A stretch of DNA of 64,000 bases from Ornithinimicrobium pratense (GCF_008843165.1 NZ_CP044427.1:3348001-3412000), one strand, 5' to 3'. Positions 51,879 through 60,519 are shown, counted from the first letter of the stretch. Numbers and translations: made by a program. The notes: a model not told the origin generated them from the sequence alone.

Positions 51879-51925
51879 CCACCACCAGTCCCGCACCCAG
51901 CCTCGCTACGACTGGCGCGAGCTGA
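51875..51925 (+). CDS. 16-residue mini-ORF coupled to cobQ
   Basis: A GTG at 51875, overlapping the ATPase stop and preceded by a strong GGAGGAG site, opens a 16-residue frame (MTTTSPAPSLATTGAS). It stops at 51925, immediately before the cobQ GTG at 51926. It is either a coupling leader peptide or the remnant of a deleted gene. cobQ itself lacks its own ribosome site. Confidence 0.35.
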   Translation: MTTTSPAPSLATTGAS

Positions 51926-53548
51926 GTGGCACCGACTACTGAGGGGACCGGACCCGCATCGTCACGACCCCGTCCCGCGCAGGGGGCGGCACGGGGTCGT
52001 GGCGCTGCGCTCATGGTGGTGGGCACCACCAGCGGCGCAGGCAAGTCCACGCTCGTTACCGCCCTGTGCCGCGCGCTGGCCCGAACCGGGCTCGAGGTGG
52101 CGCCGTTCAAGGCGCAGAACATGTCCAACCACGGTGCCGTCACCCCCGACGGCGGCGAGATCGGGCGGGCGCAGGCGATGCAGGCCCTCGCGGCCCGGGT
52201 CGAGACCGACCGGCGGATGGGGCCGGTGCTGCTCAAGCCCTCCGGGGCCCGCACCTCACACCTGGTCGTCCTCGGCGAGGAGGTGGGGGTCGCCGACGCG
52301 GTCGGGTATGGCGAGCGCGCCGCCCGGTTGCGTCCCGTCGTCCTGGCGGCCCTGCAGTCGCTGCGGGCCGAGCATGAGGTGACCGTCCTCGAGGGTGCCG
52401 GGGGTGCGGCGGAGATCAACCTGCTGGACCGCGACCTGGTCAACCTGCCCCTGGCCGCCGCGGCCGGCGTCCCGGCCGTGCTGGTCGTCGACATCGAGCG
52501 GGGCGGTGCGTTCGCGGCGGCCTACGGCACCTGGGCGCTGCTTCCAGAACGCCTGCGCGCGTGCCTGCGCGGCGTCGTCATCAACTCCTTCCGCGGCGAC
52601 GTCTCCCTCCTGGAGCCGGGCCTGCGGGACCTGGAGAAGCGAACGGGCATACCCGTCCTGGGGGTGCTTCCGCACCTGGGTGAGCACCTGATGCTGGGGG
52701 TGGAGGACTCCCTCGACCTCACGGCTGCCCCACCCTCGGCACCCCGGTCGGGCCCGACGGGCCGTCCGGTCCGGGTCGGCGTGGTCCGGCTGCCGCACCT
52801 GGCCAACCCCTCGGACCTGGACCCGCTCGTCCTCGAGCCCGGTGTCGAGCTGCGCTGGGCAAGCGCCCCTGGCGACCTGACCGACGTCGACCTCGTGGTC
52901 CTGCCGGGCAGCCGGTCCACGGTCGCCGACCTGGGTTGGCTGCGGGAGCGCGGGCTCGACCGGGCGCTGGCAGACCTGCGCCGCGACGCGGACGGGCCGT
53001 TCGTGCTGGGCATCTGCGCCGGCTACCAGATGCTGGGGCACACGATCCACGACCAGATCGAGTCGGAGGCCGGCACGGTGACCGGTCTCGGGTTGCTGCC
53101 CGTGCGGACCGTTTTCACCTCCCCCAAGACCGTCCGCCGTGCCCACGGTGTCGTGGACAACCGGCCGGGCACCCCGGTGGCGGGTTACGAGATCCGTTGG
53201 GGCAGACCGGAAGCGGTGCACGGGGAGGATGGCGAGCCGTGGCTCCGGCTCACTGACGAGGATGACGAAAACGACGGGCGGGCCGAGGGCCGCATCAGCA
53301 GCGACGGCCGGGTGCGGGGCACCTCCCTGCACGGCGTCCTCGACGCCGACGCCCTGCGGCACGGCCTGCTCCGGGCTGTCGCCGCTGCCCGGGGCCGCAC
53401 CTTCAGCCCGGCTGCCCAGCCCTACGCGCAGGCCCTTGACACCCACGTCGACCACCTGGCCGACTGGGTCGAGGAGCATCTGGACCTGCCAACGTTGCTC
53501 GACCTGGCCCGCTGCGCCACCCGGGTCGAGGACGCGCCGGGTTGGTGA
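51926..53548 (+). CDS. cobQ: Cobyric acid synthase
   Basis: A 540-residue CobQ. An N-terminal ATP-binding dethiobiotin-synthetase-like domain has VVGTTSGAGKSTLVTALCR, APFKAQNMSNHGAVT and the EGAGGAAEINL block. A class I glutaminase domain follows, with Cys in LGICAGYQMLG and His in GTSLHGVLD. It amidates four side chains of adenosylcobyrinic a,c-diamide. About 28 disordered residues precede the core; the ATG at 52013 is an alternative start. In this salvage operon it acts on cobyrinate taken up or made elsewhere. Confidence 0.93.
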   Translation: MAPTTEGTGPASSRPRPAQGAARGRGAALMVVGTTSGAGKSTLVTALCRALARTGLEVAPFKAQNMSNHGAVTPDGGEIGRAQAMQALAARVETDRRMGPVLLKPSGARTSHLVVLGEEVGVADAVGYGERAARLRPVVLAALQSLRAEHEVTVLEGAGGAAEINLLDRDLVNLPLAAAAGVPAVLVVDIERGGAFAAAYGTWALLPERLRACLRGVVINSFRGDVSLLEPGLRDLEKRTGIPVLGVLPHLGEHLMLGVEDSLDLTAAPPSAPRSGPTGRPVRVGVVRLPHLANPSDLDPLVLEPGVELRWASAPGDLTDVDLVVLPGSRSTVADLGWLRERGLDRALADLRRDADGPFVLGICAGYQMLGHTIHDQIESEAGTVTGLGLLPVRTVFTSPKTVRRAHGVVDNRPGTPVAGYEIRWGRPEAVHGEDGEPWLRLTDEDDENDGRAEGRISSDGRVRGTSLHGVLDADALRHGLLRAVAAARGRTFSPAAQPYAQALDTHVDHLADWVEEHLDLPTLLDLARCATRVEDAPGW

Positions 53549-54243
53549 GCAGGATGGTCGACGTGGTGCACCTCATCGAACGGGACGGGGCATTGCTCTT
53601 CCCCGTGCCCCCAGGCTGGCTCGCACTGAGCTCGGCCTCCGTCGGGGGTGGTCTGGTCTGGCCCCGGCTCGTGGTCAACCTCGGGGTCGGCGACGGGTTC
53701 CTGCGCACCGACCTCGACACGTATGTCGGGGAGCGGCTGGCTGCCCTGGGGCGAGATGATGCGCCGGTGGTGGCCCTGCTCACCGCGGCCGATGTGCGGT
53801 GCTGGACCGGCGGCGAGGCGGACGGTGTCCAGGCCTGGGCGACGGTCGCGGCCTCGAAGCCGACCTGGGCCGCACGGCCGGGCGGCCTGGGCGTGCGTCT
53901 GGACGAGGACCTGCCTCCGGAGCCGGGCACCGTCAACATCGTCGTCACCGTCCCTGCCCCGCTCACCGGCTCCGCCCTCGTCCAGGCCGTGGGCACCGTC
54001 ACCGAGGCCAAGGCCCAGGCGCTGCTGCACGCGGGGGTGCCCGGGACCGGCACGGCCAGCGACGCGATCGTCGTGCTCTGCCCCGACGCGGTGGAGGGCC
54101 GCCCGCCGGTGCCCTTCGCCGGGGTCCGTTCTCCCTGGGGCCACCGGGTGGCTGAGGCGGTGCGCCAGGCGGTCAGCACCGGTATGCAGGTCAACCCCTG
54201 GCCGCGCGTCGCCGCGGACCCCGACCCGGAGCGGATCTGGTGA
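53545..54243 (+). CDS. cbiZ: Adenosylcobinamide amidohydrolase
   Basis: A 232-residue CbiZ-family protein. GTVTEAKAQALLHAGVPGTGTASDAIVVLCP is the family signature, and the N-terminal LALSSASVGGGLVWPRLVVNLGVG fits. CbiZ removes the aminopropanol side chain from adenosylcobinamide to give adenosylcobyric acid, allowing salvage of foreign corrinoids. The GTG at 53545 overlaps the cobQ stop by four bases; an ATG at 53554 is an alternative. Its place before cobD, which re-attaches aminopropanol phosphate, makes biochemical sense. Confidence 0.9.
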   Translation: MSRMVDVVHLIERDGALLFPVPPGWLALSSASVGGGLVWPRLVVNLGVGDGFLRTDLDTYVGERLAALGRDDAPVVALLTAADVRCWTGGEADGVQAWATVAASKPTWAARPGGLGVRLDEDLPPEPGTVNIVVTVPAPLTGSALVQAVGTVTEAKAQALLHAGVPGTGTASDAIVVLCPDAVEGRPPVPFAGVRSPWGHRVAEAVRQAVSTGMQVNPWPRVAADPDPERIW

Positions 54244-55301
54244 GCAGGCAGGCGGCGAGCAGACCTCCGGTGAGCGGGCAGCCGGCGGCGCGCGGGTTGC
54301 GCCTCGGCGGGCGCGCACTCGGCGTCACCCTCGGACTGACCCTCGACCGGCTGCTCGGTGAGCCTCCGGACGCCTGGCACCCGGTGGCCTGGTTCGGCAC
54401 GACCATGGGCCGGGTGGAACGGTGCTTGTATGCCGATGCCCGCCTACCCGGTGCGGCCTACGCGCTGGTCGGGGTCGGGGTGGGTGCCGGGGCCGGCTGG
54501 GCGCTGGACCGCCTGGGTCGCAGGCTGCCGGGGCACGGGACGGCAGCGGTAGCGACCGCCGTCGGGTTGGCCTGCGCGGGCAGGATGCTGCGCGAGACCT
54601 CGGCGCGGATCGAGGACCGGCTCGGTGCCGGTGACCTCGACGGGGCACGCGAGCTGCTGCCGTGGCTGGTGGGCAGGGACCCGAGCGCTCTCGACGCGGG
54701 CGGCGTGTCGGCCGCGGTCGTGGAGTCGCTGGCGGAGAACACCGTCGACGCCGTCGTGGCACCGGTCTTCTGGGGGCTGGTGGCCGGGGCGCCCGGTGTG
54801 CTGGCGCACCGGGCGGTCAACACGATGGACGCGATGGTGGGTCACCGCAGCACGCGCTACGCCCGGTTTGGGACGGCTGCTGCCCGTCTCGACGACGCCA
54901 TGGCGTGGGCGCCCGCGCGAGTCTTCGCCGCGCTCGTCGCGGTCCTGGCCGTGGCGCCACCCAGGGCGGGCCGTGACGTGCTGGCGACCGTGCGCCGGGA
55001 TGCTCCCGCACACCCCTCCCCCAACTCGGGCGTGGCCGAGAGCGCCGCCGCCGCCGCCCTCGGGGTGGAGCTGGGCGGGCCGCTGCGGTACGGCGACCGG
55101 GTGGAGAACCGGCCACGTCTGGGGGACGGGCCCCGGCCCGACCACTCGACGATCCGGGCGGCTCGGCGCCTGGTCGACCGCGTCGAGATCACCGCCGCCG
55201 CTCTGTGCGTGGTGCTGGCCGCCGTGGTGGCGGGCCACACCAGCCGCACCCGCCCGCAGAGCCCATACGAAGAAAGCCCATACGAAGAGAGCCCACGATG
55301 A
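54240..55301 (+). CDS. cobD: Adenosylcobinamide-phosphate synthase
   Basis: A 353-residue membrane protein of the CobD/CbiB family. LGLTLDRLLGEPPDAWHPVAWFGTTMGRVE is the signature start. Then SLAENTVDAVVAPVFWGLVAGAPG, VNTMDAMVGHRSTRYARFGTAAARLDD and HPSPNSGVAESAAAAALGVELGG follow. It joins aminopropanol phosphate to cobyric acid. GTG 54240 overlaps the cbiZ stop. The C-terminus carries a short repeat, SPYEESPYEESP, from a 15-bp duplication. Confidence 0.93.
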   Translation: MSRQAASRPPVSGQPAARGLRLGGRALGVTLGLTLDRLLGEPPDAWHPVAWFGTTMGRVERCLYADARLPGAAYALVGVGVGAGAGWALDRLGRRLPGHGTAAVATAVGLACAGRMLRETSARIEDRLGAGDLDGARELLPWLVGRDPSALDAGGVSAAVVESLAENTVDAVVAPVFWGLVAGAPGVLAHRAVNTMDAMVGHRSTRYARFGTAAARLDDAMAWAPARVFAALVAVLAVAPPRAGRDVLATVRRDAPAHPSPNSGVAESAAAAALGVELGGPLRYGDRVENRPRLGDGPRPDHSTIRAARRLVDRVEITAAALCVVLAAVVAGHTSRTRPQSPYEESPYEESPR

Positions 55302-55825
55302 GCCTGACCTTCCTGACCGGCGGCGCCCGCAGCGGCAAGTCTGCCCTGGCCGTGCGCCGGGCCCAGGGCTCCGGCTTGCCGGTGGTCTTCGTCGCCACCG
55401 GCCAGGCGCGTGATGAGGAGATGACCGACCGGATCGCCCGGCACCAGGCAGAACGGCCCGAGGGCTGGGAGACGGTCGAGGCGCCCGTCGCCCTGGTCGA
55501 CGCCGTGCGCGGGCTACCTGCCGACCGCTGTGTCGTCGTCGACTGCCTGTCGCTGTGGGTGAGCAACCTGATGGAGCACGGTGACGACGAGGCCACCACG
55601 GTGAGCCGGGCGCTGGCACTGGGCCGCTGGGCGGCCGCATACCCGGGCAGCGTGATCGTGGTGACCAACGAGGTCGGGCTCGGGATCGTCCCCATGCACC
55701 CGGTGAGCCGGGACTACCGTGACCGGCTGGGACGGGTCAACGCGATCCTGTCCCGGCATGCCCACCGCGCCCAGCTCGTCGTCGCCGGGCGCACCCTGAC
55801 CCTGGACCCACTGGAGGAGCGATGA
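55298..55825 (+). CDS. cobU: Adenosylcobinamide kinase / guanylyltransferase
   Basis: A 175-residue CobU. P-loop GGARSGKS at residues 8-15, the His-containing IARHQAERPEGWETVE that carries the GMP, LVVDCLSLWVSNL, and VTNEVGLGIVPMHPVSRDYRDRLGRVN. It phosphorylates adenosylcobinamide and transfers GMP. ATG 55298 overlaps the cobD stop by four bases. Confidence 0.95.
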   Translation: MSLTFLTGGARSGKSALAVRRAQGSGLPVVFVATGQARDEEMTDRIARHQAERPEGWETVEAPVALVDAVRGLPADRCVVVDCLSLWVSNLMEHGDDEATTVSRALALGRWAAAYPGSVIVVTNEVGLGIVPMHPVSRDYRDRLGRVNAILSRHAHRAQLVVAGRTLTLDPLEER

Positions 55826-56922
55826 GCGCAGAGGGAACGACCCCCAGCCCCCGCGAGCTGATCGAGCAGACGCTGCAGCAGATCCGCCCGCTGGACCATG
55901 AGGCCGGCGCCGCCGCGGCGGGGGCCATGGACGGCAAGGTGAAACCGTTGGGCAGCCTGGGCCAGCTGGAGACCCTCGCGGCCAGGCTCGCCGGGATCCA
56001 GGCGACCACGGAGCCGCACGTGGAGGCGCCGGCAGTGGTCATCTGCGCGGGCGACCACGGGATCACGGCGACCGGGGTGAGCGCGTACCCCCAGGAGGTG
56101 ACCGCGCTGATGCTCGGCGGTTTCGCCGCGGGGACGGCCGCTGTCGGGGTGCTGGCCCGCGAGGCTGGCATCCGGCTCCTCGTCGCCGACCTCGGGGTGA
56201 TCCAGGCGCCCGTCATCGAGTCTGGCCAGAACGTCGTGCTGGATCGTCGTGTCCGCGCGGGGACGGCGAACTCCTTGGAGGGGCCGGCGATGACTCTGGC
56301 GCAGGCCCAGCAGGCCGTCGCCCATGGGGTCGGGCTTGCCGACCTGCTCATCGACGACGGTGCCGACCTGATCGGCCTGGGTGAGATGGGCATCGGCAAC
56401 ACGACCGCGGCGAGCGCCCTGACCGCCTCCCTCCTCGATCGCGACCCGGCCCGCGTGACCGGCCCGGGCACCGGGGTCACCGGCGAGGCCCTGACAGCCA
56501 AGATCGCCGCAGTCGACGCCGTGCTGCGCCGCCATGGCGACCTGGATGATCCGTGGCAGATCTTGGCCGCCGTGGGCGGGCTGGAGATCGCGGCGCTCAC
56601 CGGGGTGGTGCTGCGCTGCGCGGCCCGGCGCGTGCCGGTCCTGCTGGACGGCTTTGTCGCCACCGCGGCGGCGCTGGTCGCCTGGCGGATCGAGCCCCGC
56701 AGCGCCGACGCGATGATCGCCGCGACCTTGTCGCCGGAGCCCGGCCACGCGGTGCAGCTGGAGGCTCTGGGGCTGGAGCCGGTGCTGCGGCTCGGGATGC
56801 GCCTGGGTGAGGGCAGCGGGGCGGCGCTGGCCGTCCCCATCCTGCGCTCGGCCGCAGCGGTGCTGCGGGACATGGGCAGCTTCGCCGACCTCGGCCTGGC
56901 GGACGAGAAGCCGACGGCCTGA
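55822..56922 (+). CDS. cobT: Nicotinate-nucleotide-dimethylbenzimidazole phosphoribosyltransferase
   Basis: A 366-residue CobT. KPLGSLGQLETLAARLAGIQ, VICAGDHGITATGVSAYPQEVTALM, LIGLGEMGIGNTTAASAL and PVLLDGFVATAAALVAWRI are family blocks; the catalytic Glu region is in EPGHAVQLEALGLEPVLRLGMRLGEGSGA. Activates dimethylbenzimidazole as the ribotide for the lower ligand. ATG overlaps the cobU stop. Confidence 0.95.
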   Translation: MSAEGTTPSPRELIEQTLQQIRPLDHEAGAAAAGAMDGKVKPLGSLGQLETLAARLAGIQATTEPHVEAPAVVICAGDHGITATGVSAYPQEVTALMLGGFAAGTAAVGVLAREAGIRLLVADLGVIQAPVIESGQNVVLDRRVRAGTANSLEGPAMTLAQAQQAVAHGVGLADLLIDDGADLIGLGEMGIGNTTAASALTASLLDRDPARVTGPGTGVTGEALTAKIAAVDAVLRRHGDLDDPWQILAAVGGLEIAALTGVVLRCAARRVPVLLDGFVATAAALVAWRIEPRSADAMIAATLSPEPGHAVQLEALGLEPVLRLGMRLGEGSGAALAVPILRSAAAVLRDMGSFADLGLADEKPTA

Positions 56923-56970
56923 CGTGAGGCCGCGGGACAGCAGGGCCAGCACCGGGGGCGAGAGCGACCG

Positions 56971-57750
56971 GTGAGCGTCCTCGGGTCCTTCCTGGACGCC
57001 GTCGCCTTTCTGACCAGGGTGCCGGTGCCGCCTCGGCGGCGGTTCGACCTGGCCCGCGCGGCCTGGGCCTTCCCCGTGGTGGGCGGACTGCTGGGGTTGC
57101 TCCTGGGCACGCTCGGGGTGCTGGCGGCCGACCCGCTCGGCTGGTTCGTCGCGGCCGTGGTGGTCGTCGCCGTCGAGGTGGTCCTCACCGGCGCGCTGCA
57201 CCTGGACGGGCTGGCCGACTGCGCCGACGGGACGGGGGGCGCTGACCGGCAGGCCCGGCTGCGGATCATGAAGGACCACTCGGTCGGGGTGTATGGAGTG
57301 GCTGCGGTCGTCCTGGATGTGCTCTTGAAGGTGGCCCTGATCGGTGGCCTGCTGCAGACCACCGCTCCTGGCGTGGCCATGATCACCATGACCCTGGCAT
57401 GGACGCTGTCCCGCGCAGCGATGCTCCCGCTGGCGGCATGGCTGCCCTACGCCCGGGACGAGGGGACCGGACGCAGCCTGGTGGAGGGCCTGTCGGCCGG
57501 ACGGCTATGGGCCGGGGTGCTGGTGGCGGCGGTGTGCGGCGGTGCGGCCACCTGGGCCGGCACCGGCCTCACCGGAGCCGGGGTCTGGATCCTCCCCCTC
57601 GCGCTGCTGCTCGCCGCCGCTCTCACCGCCCTGCTGGTCGGTGCCTGGGCGCGACGGACGCTGGGCGGGGTGACCGGGGATGTCCTCGGTGCCACCGCCG
57701 AGGTCACGCTGCTCGCTGCGCTGCTGGTCGGCGCCCTGCTGCTGGCCTGA
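56971..57750 (+). CDS. cobS: Adenosylcobinamide-GDP ribazoletransferase (cobalamin synthase)
   Basis: A 259-residue integral membrane CobS. FLTRVPVPP, WAFPVVGGLLGLL, TGALHLDGLADCADGTGG and RIMKDHSVGVYGV are diagnostic. Joins AdoCbi-GDP to alpha-ribazole in the last nucleotide-loop step. GTG 56971, 48 bp after cobT. Its last 246 bases overlap the open frame of the desuccinylase gene on the opposite strand. Confidence 0.93.
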   Translation: MSVLGSFLDAVAFLTRVPVPPRRRFDLARAAWAFPVVGGLLGLLLGTLGVLAADPLGWFVAAVVVVAVEVVLTGALHLDGLADCADGTGGADRQARLRIMKDHSVGVYGVAAVVLDVLLKVALIGGLLQTTAPGVAMITMTLAWTLSRAAMLPLAAWLPYARDEGTGRSLVEGLSAGRLWAGVLVAAVCGGAATWAGTGLTGAGVWILPLALLLAAALTALLVGAWARRTLGGVTGDVLGATAEVTLLAALLVGALLLA

Positions 57751-58746
57751 CCCGACTGCGCTCCCGTGCGTCTCGCCGAGCTCGCCGAGGTGCACCAGGG
57801 CGTCGCCCCGGTTGGCCAGCGGGGCCTCGGACCGCCCGATGACCACACCCGTGCGGTCGGCCTTGACGATGGCCAGCCGCTTGCCGAAGGAGTTGAACAG
57901 CTCGCCGAGCCGGTCTCCCTCCTTGACGTGTTGGCCCAGAGCGACGTCCATGTGCACGATGCCGGTCCGGCGGGCCCGGACCCAGCCCGAGCGCCAACAG
58001 ACGTCGCTGGGGCGGGCCGGATCGACGGCCGGCTCGGGCGGGTCGATCATCCCGAGCGTGGCCAGCACCCGCAGCACCCCGTCCACACCGGGAAGGATCG
58101 CCCACTCATCGAAGCGCCAGGCCTCCCCGGCCTCGTAGAGCAGCACCCGGGCACCGGCCTCCCGGGCGGCCGAGCGCAGCGACCCGTCCCGCAGCCGGGC
58201 GTGGTACATCACCGGCGCCCCGAAGGCCTCCGCGAGCTCACGGGTGCGCGGGTCCTCCAGGTCGCAGCGGATCTGGGGCAGGTTGGTGCGCCGGTCCGAG
58301 CCGGTGTGCAGGTCGATCCCGACGTCGCACTTTGCGATGACCTCCTGCATGAACAGGTGGGCAATCCGGCCGGCGAGCGAGCCCCGCGCCGAGCCCGGAA
58401 AGCTGCGGTTGAGGTCGCGCCGGTCCGGCAGGTAGCGGTCCCCGGTCATGACACCCAGCACGTTGACGATGGGGACGGCGATGACGGTGCCGCGGATCCT
58501 CCTCGGGTCCAGCTGACCCATCACCCGGCGGACGATCTCGATGCCGACGACCTCGTCGCCGTGGATCGCAGCGTTGACCCACACGGTCGGGCCGTCCTCG
58601 CGGCCGTGCAGCACGTGCACCGGCAGGCTCACCTCGGCACCGGTGACCAGCCGGGAGATCGGCAGGCTGACCTCGCGCCGAGAGCCGGCCCGCACCCTGA
58701 CCTCACCGATGGCGAAGGACGGACGCAGCCGCCGACGCTCGCTCAT
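57505..58746 (-). CDS. Succinylglutamate desuccinylase/aspartoacylase family protein with antisense tail
   Basis: A 413-residue protein whose first 330 residues are an AstE/AspA-like zinc carboxypeptidase-fold enzyme. The metal ligands H62 and E65 (NAAIHGDEVVG) are present, with a further His in GIDLHTGSD. A C-terminal beta-barrel (HVKEGDRLGELFNSFGKRLAIVKADRTGVVIG) follows. The family normally ends at about GDALVHLGEL (about 57770). Here no stop follows, and the frame continues 80 residues (Gln/Gly/Glu/Pro-rich) antisense to the end of cobS. ATG 58746 overlaps the protease gene stop. Probably works with the neighbouring RimK-like ligase system. Confidence 0.82.
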   Translation of the reverse strand: MSERRRLRPSFAIGEVRVRAGSRREVSLPISRLVTGAEVSLPVHVLHGREDGPTVWVNAAIHGDEVVGIEIVRRVMGQLDPRRIRGTVIAVPIVNVLGVMTGDRYLPDRRDLNRSFPGSARGSLAGRIAHLFMQEVIAKCDVGIDLHTGSDRRTNLPQIRCDLEDPRTRELAEAFGAPVMYHARLRDGSLRSAAREAGARVLLYEAGEAWRFDEWAILPGVDGVLRVLATLGMIDPPEPAVDPARPSDVCWRSGWVRARRTGIVHMDVALGQHVKEGDRLGELFNSFGKRLAIVKADRTGVVIGRSEAPLANRGDALVHLGELGETHGSAVGSGQQQGADQQRSEQRDLGGGTEDIPGHPAQRPSRPGTDQQGGESGGEQQREGEDPDPGSGEAGAGPGGRTAAHRRHQHPGP

Positions 58747-59231
58747 CCGCGGCCCCAGTTGCGGCGCCGCAGGTCTCGCGGCGGACGACCGCCAAGGTAG
58801 GACCGCGCCGGGTCGACGAGGTAGCCCTGCACGAGCGCCTCCCGACCCACGAGCATCCGGAAGCCCATCTCGTCGCGGCCGGTGAGCGTCACCTCGGCCG
58901 GGACGGTGCGCCCGCCGAGGACCAGAGGCAGGAGCACGACATACCTCTCCTCGGCGTGGCCGGAGGAGGACCGGACCGTGCGCGAGTCGTGCACAGGCAG
59001 CTCCACGACCACCTCGTCCTCGGCGGTCGCCTGCCACGGGTGGACGCCGAACCGGACCCAGTCGTGCCCGTCGCGGGTGATGGCGCGCAGGTCGAAGGCG
59101 TGCAAGGAGGAGGTCTTGGCGCCGGTGTCGACCTTGGCCTTGACCCAGTCCACCCCGACCTGCGGCAGGCGCACCCATTCCCGCCAGCCGACGACGGTCT
59201 GCTCTGTGGTGTGATGGGCTCGCTCCGACAC
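58743..59231 (-). CDS. RimB-like retropepsin-fold putative ATP-dependent zinc protease
   Basis: A 162-residue protein of the COG4067 family. KAKVDTGAKTSSLHAFDL holds D35 in the aspartyl-protease-like DTGA motif. YVVLLPLVLGGRTVPAEVTLTGRDEMGFRMLVGREAL and VDPARSYLGG complete the signature. Members sit beside RimK-type ligases and are linked to processing or regulating glutamate tails (RimB in Pseudomonas). GTG 59231 behind AGAGGA, 25 bases from the divergent rimK start. Confidence 0.85.
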   Translation of the reverse strand: MSERAHHTTEQTVVGWREWVRLPQVGVDWVKAKVDTGAKTSSLHAFDLRAITRDGHDWVRFGVHPWQATAEDEVVVELPVHDSRTVRSSSGHAEERYVVLLPLVLGGRTVPAEVTLTGRDEMGFRMLVGREALVQGYLVDPARSYLGGRPPRDLRRRNWGRG

Positions 59232-59256
59232 CAGCCCATCCTCTCAGGAAGCCGTG

Positions 59257-60459
59257 ATGAAGCTCGCCATCCTCTCCCGGTCGCTGCGCGCCTACTCCAC
59301 CCAGCGCCTGCGCACCGCCGCCCTCGACCGGGGTCACCAGGTCAAGGTGCTGGACACCCTGCGCTTCGGGATCGACCTCACGGGCGAGGAGCCGGACCTG
59401 TCCTTCCGGGGCAGGCAGTTGTCGAGCTACGACGCGGTCCTGCCCCGGATCGGGGCATCGGTCACCTACTTCGGCACCGCGGTCGTGCGGCAGTTCGAGC
59501 AGATGGACGTCTACACGCCCAACACCGCCAACGGCATCATGAACAGCCGGGACAAGCTGCGCGCCACGCAGATCCTGTCCCGCCACGCGATCGCGATGCC
59601 GGCCACCGCGTTCGTGCGCAACCGCGACGACGTGCGCAGCGCGATCGCGATGGTGGGCGGGGCGCCGGTCGTCATCAAGCTGCTGGAGGGCACGCAGGGC
59701 ATCGGGGTCATCCTGGCCCCGACCGCCAAGGTCGCTGAGGCGATCATCGAGACTCTGCACGGCACCAACCAGCAGGTCCTCATCCAGCACTTCGTCAAGG
59801 AGTCCAAGGGCAAGGACATCCGCGCCCTCGTCGTCGGAGACCGGGTGGTCGCGGCGATGCGGCGGCGCGCCCAGGGCGACGAGTTCCGCTCCAACGTCCA
59901 TCGTGGGGGCAGCGTCGAGGGGGTCGACCTGGACCCCGCCTACGCCGAGGTCGCGGTCCGTGCCGCCCACATCATGGGGCTGCGGGTCGCGGGCGTGGAC
60001 ATGCTGGAGGGCGACGAGGGCCCGCTGGTCATGGAGGTCAACTCCTCCCCCGGCCTGCAGGGCATCGAGGCGGCAACCAAGCTGGACGTGGCCGGCGCGA
60101 TCGTCGACTACATCGCCGACCAGGTCGGCTTCCCGGACATCGACGTGCGCCAGCGCCTTGCCGTCTCGACCGGGTATGGCGTGGCCGAGATCGCGGTGAT
60201 GTCTGGCTCAGACATGATCGGCAAGACGCTCGGGGAGTCCGGCCTGCGGGAGAACGACATCCAGGTGCTCACCCTGCACCGCGGCACGCGGGTGGTGCCC
60301 AACCCGCTGCCGGGCAAAGAGCTCGAGGACGGCGACCGGCTGCTCTGCTTCGGCCGGCTGGAGAACATGCGCTCCCTCATCCCGGCCCGCTCCCGCCGCC
60401 CGCGACGGGTGCGCCGGCTGCCCAAGAACCCGCTCCTGGAGCACGAGACCGCCTCGTAG
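59257..60459 (+). CDS. rimK: RimK-like ATP-grasp amino-acid ligase with C-terminal TrkA-C (RCK_C) domain
   Basis: A 400-residue protein. Residues 1-290 are RimK-type ATP-grasp: AILSRSLRAYSTQRL, LPRIGASVTYFG, TPNTANGIMNSRDKLRATQILSRH, GAPVVIKLLEGTQGIGVIL, VDMLEGDEGPLVMEVNSSPGLQGIE with the metal ligands. Residues 310-380 (VAEIAVMSGSDMIGKTLGESGLRENDIQVLTLHRG..LEDGDRLLCFG) are a TrkA-C/RCK_C ligand-binding domain, known to bind nucleotides or small ligands in potassium channels. RimK adds glutamates to a C-terminus; here target and amino acid are unknown. ATG 59257 with AGGAA upstream. Divergent from the protease/desuccinylase pair. Confidence 0.87.
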   Translation: MKLAILSRSLRAYSTQRLRTAALDRGHQVKVLDTLRFGIDLTGEEPDLSFRGRQLSSYDAVLPRIGASVTYFGTAVVRQFEQMDVYTPNTANGIMNSRDKLRATQILSRHAIAMPATAFVRNRDDVRSAIAMVGGAPVVIKLLEGTQGIGVILAPTAKVAEAIIETLHGTNQQVLIQHFVKESKGKDIRALVVGDRVVAAMRRRAQGDEFRSNVHRGGSVEGVDLDPAYAEVAVRAAHIMGLRVAGVDMLEGDEGPLVMEVNSSPGLQGIEAATKLDVAGAIVDYIADQVGFPDIDVRQRLAVSTGYGVAEIAVMSGSDMIGKTLGESGLRENDIQVLTLHRGTRVVPNPLPGKELEDGDRLLCFGRLENMRSLIPARSRRPRRVRRLPKNPLLEHETAS

Positions 60460-60519
60460 GCGGATGCCAAACCTGGAGCCGCCGCGTCGTGGTGTCGCGG
60501 CTACAGGGCCCCGGGTGCC

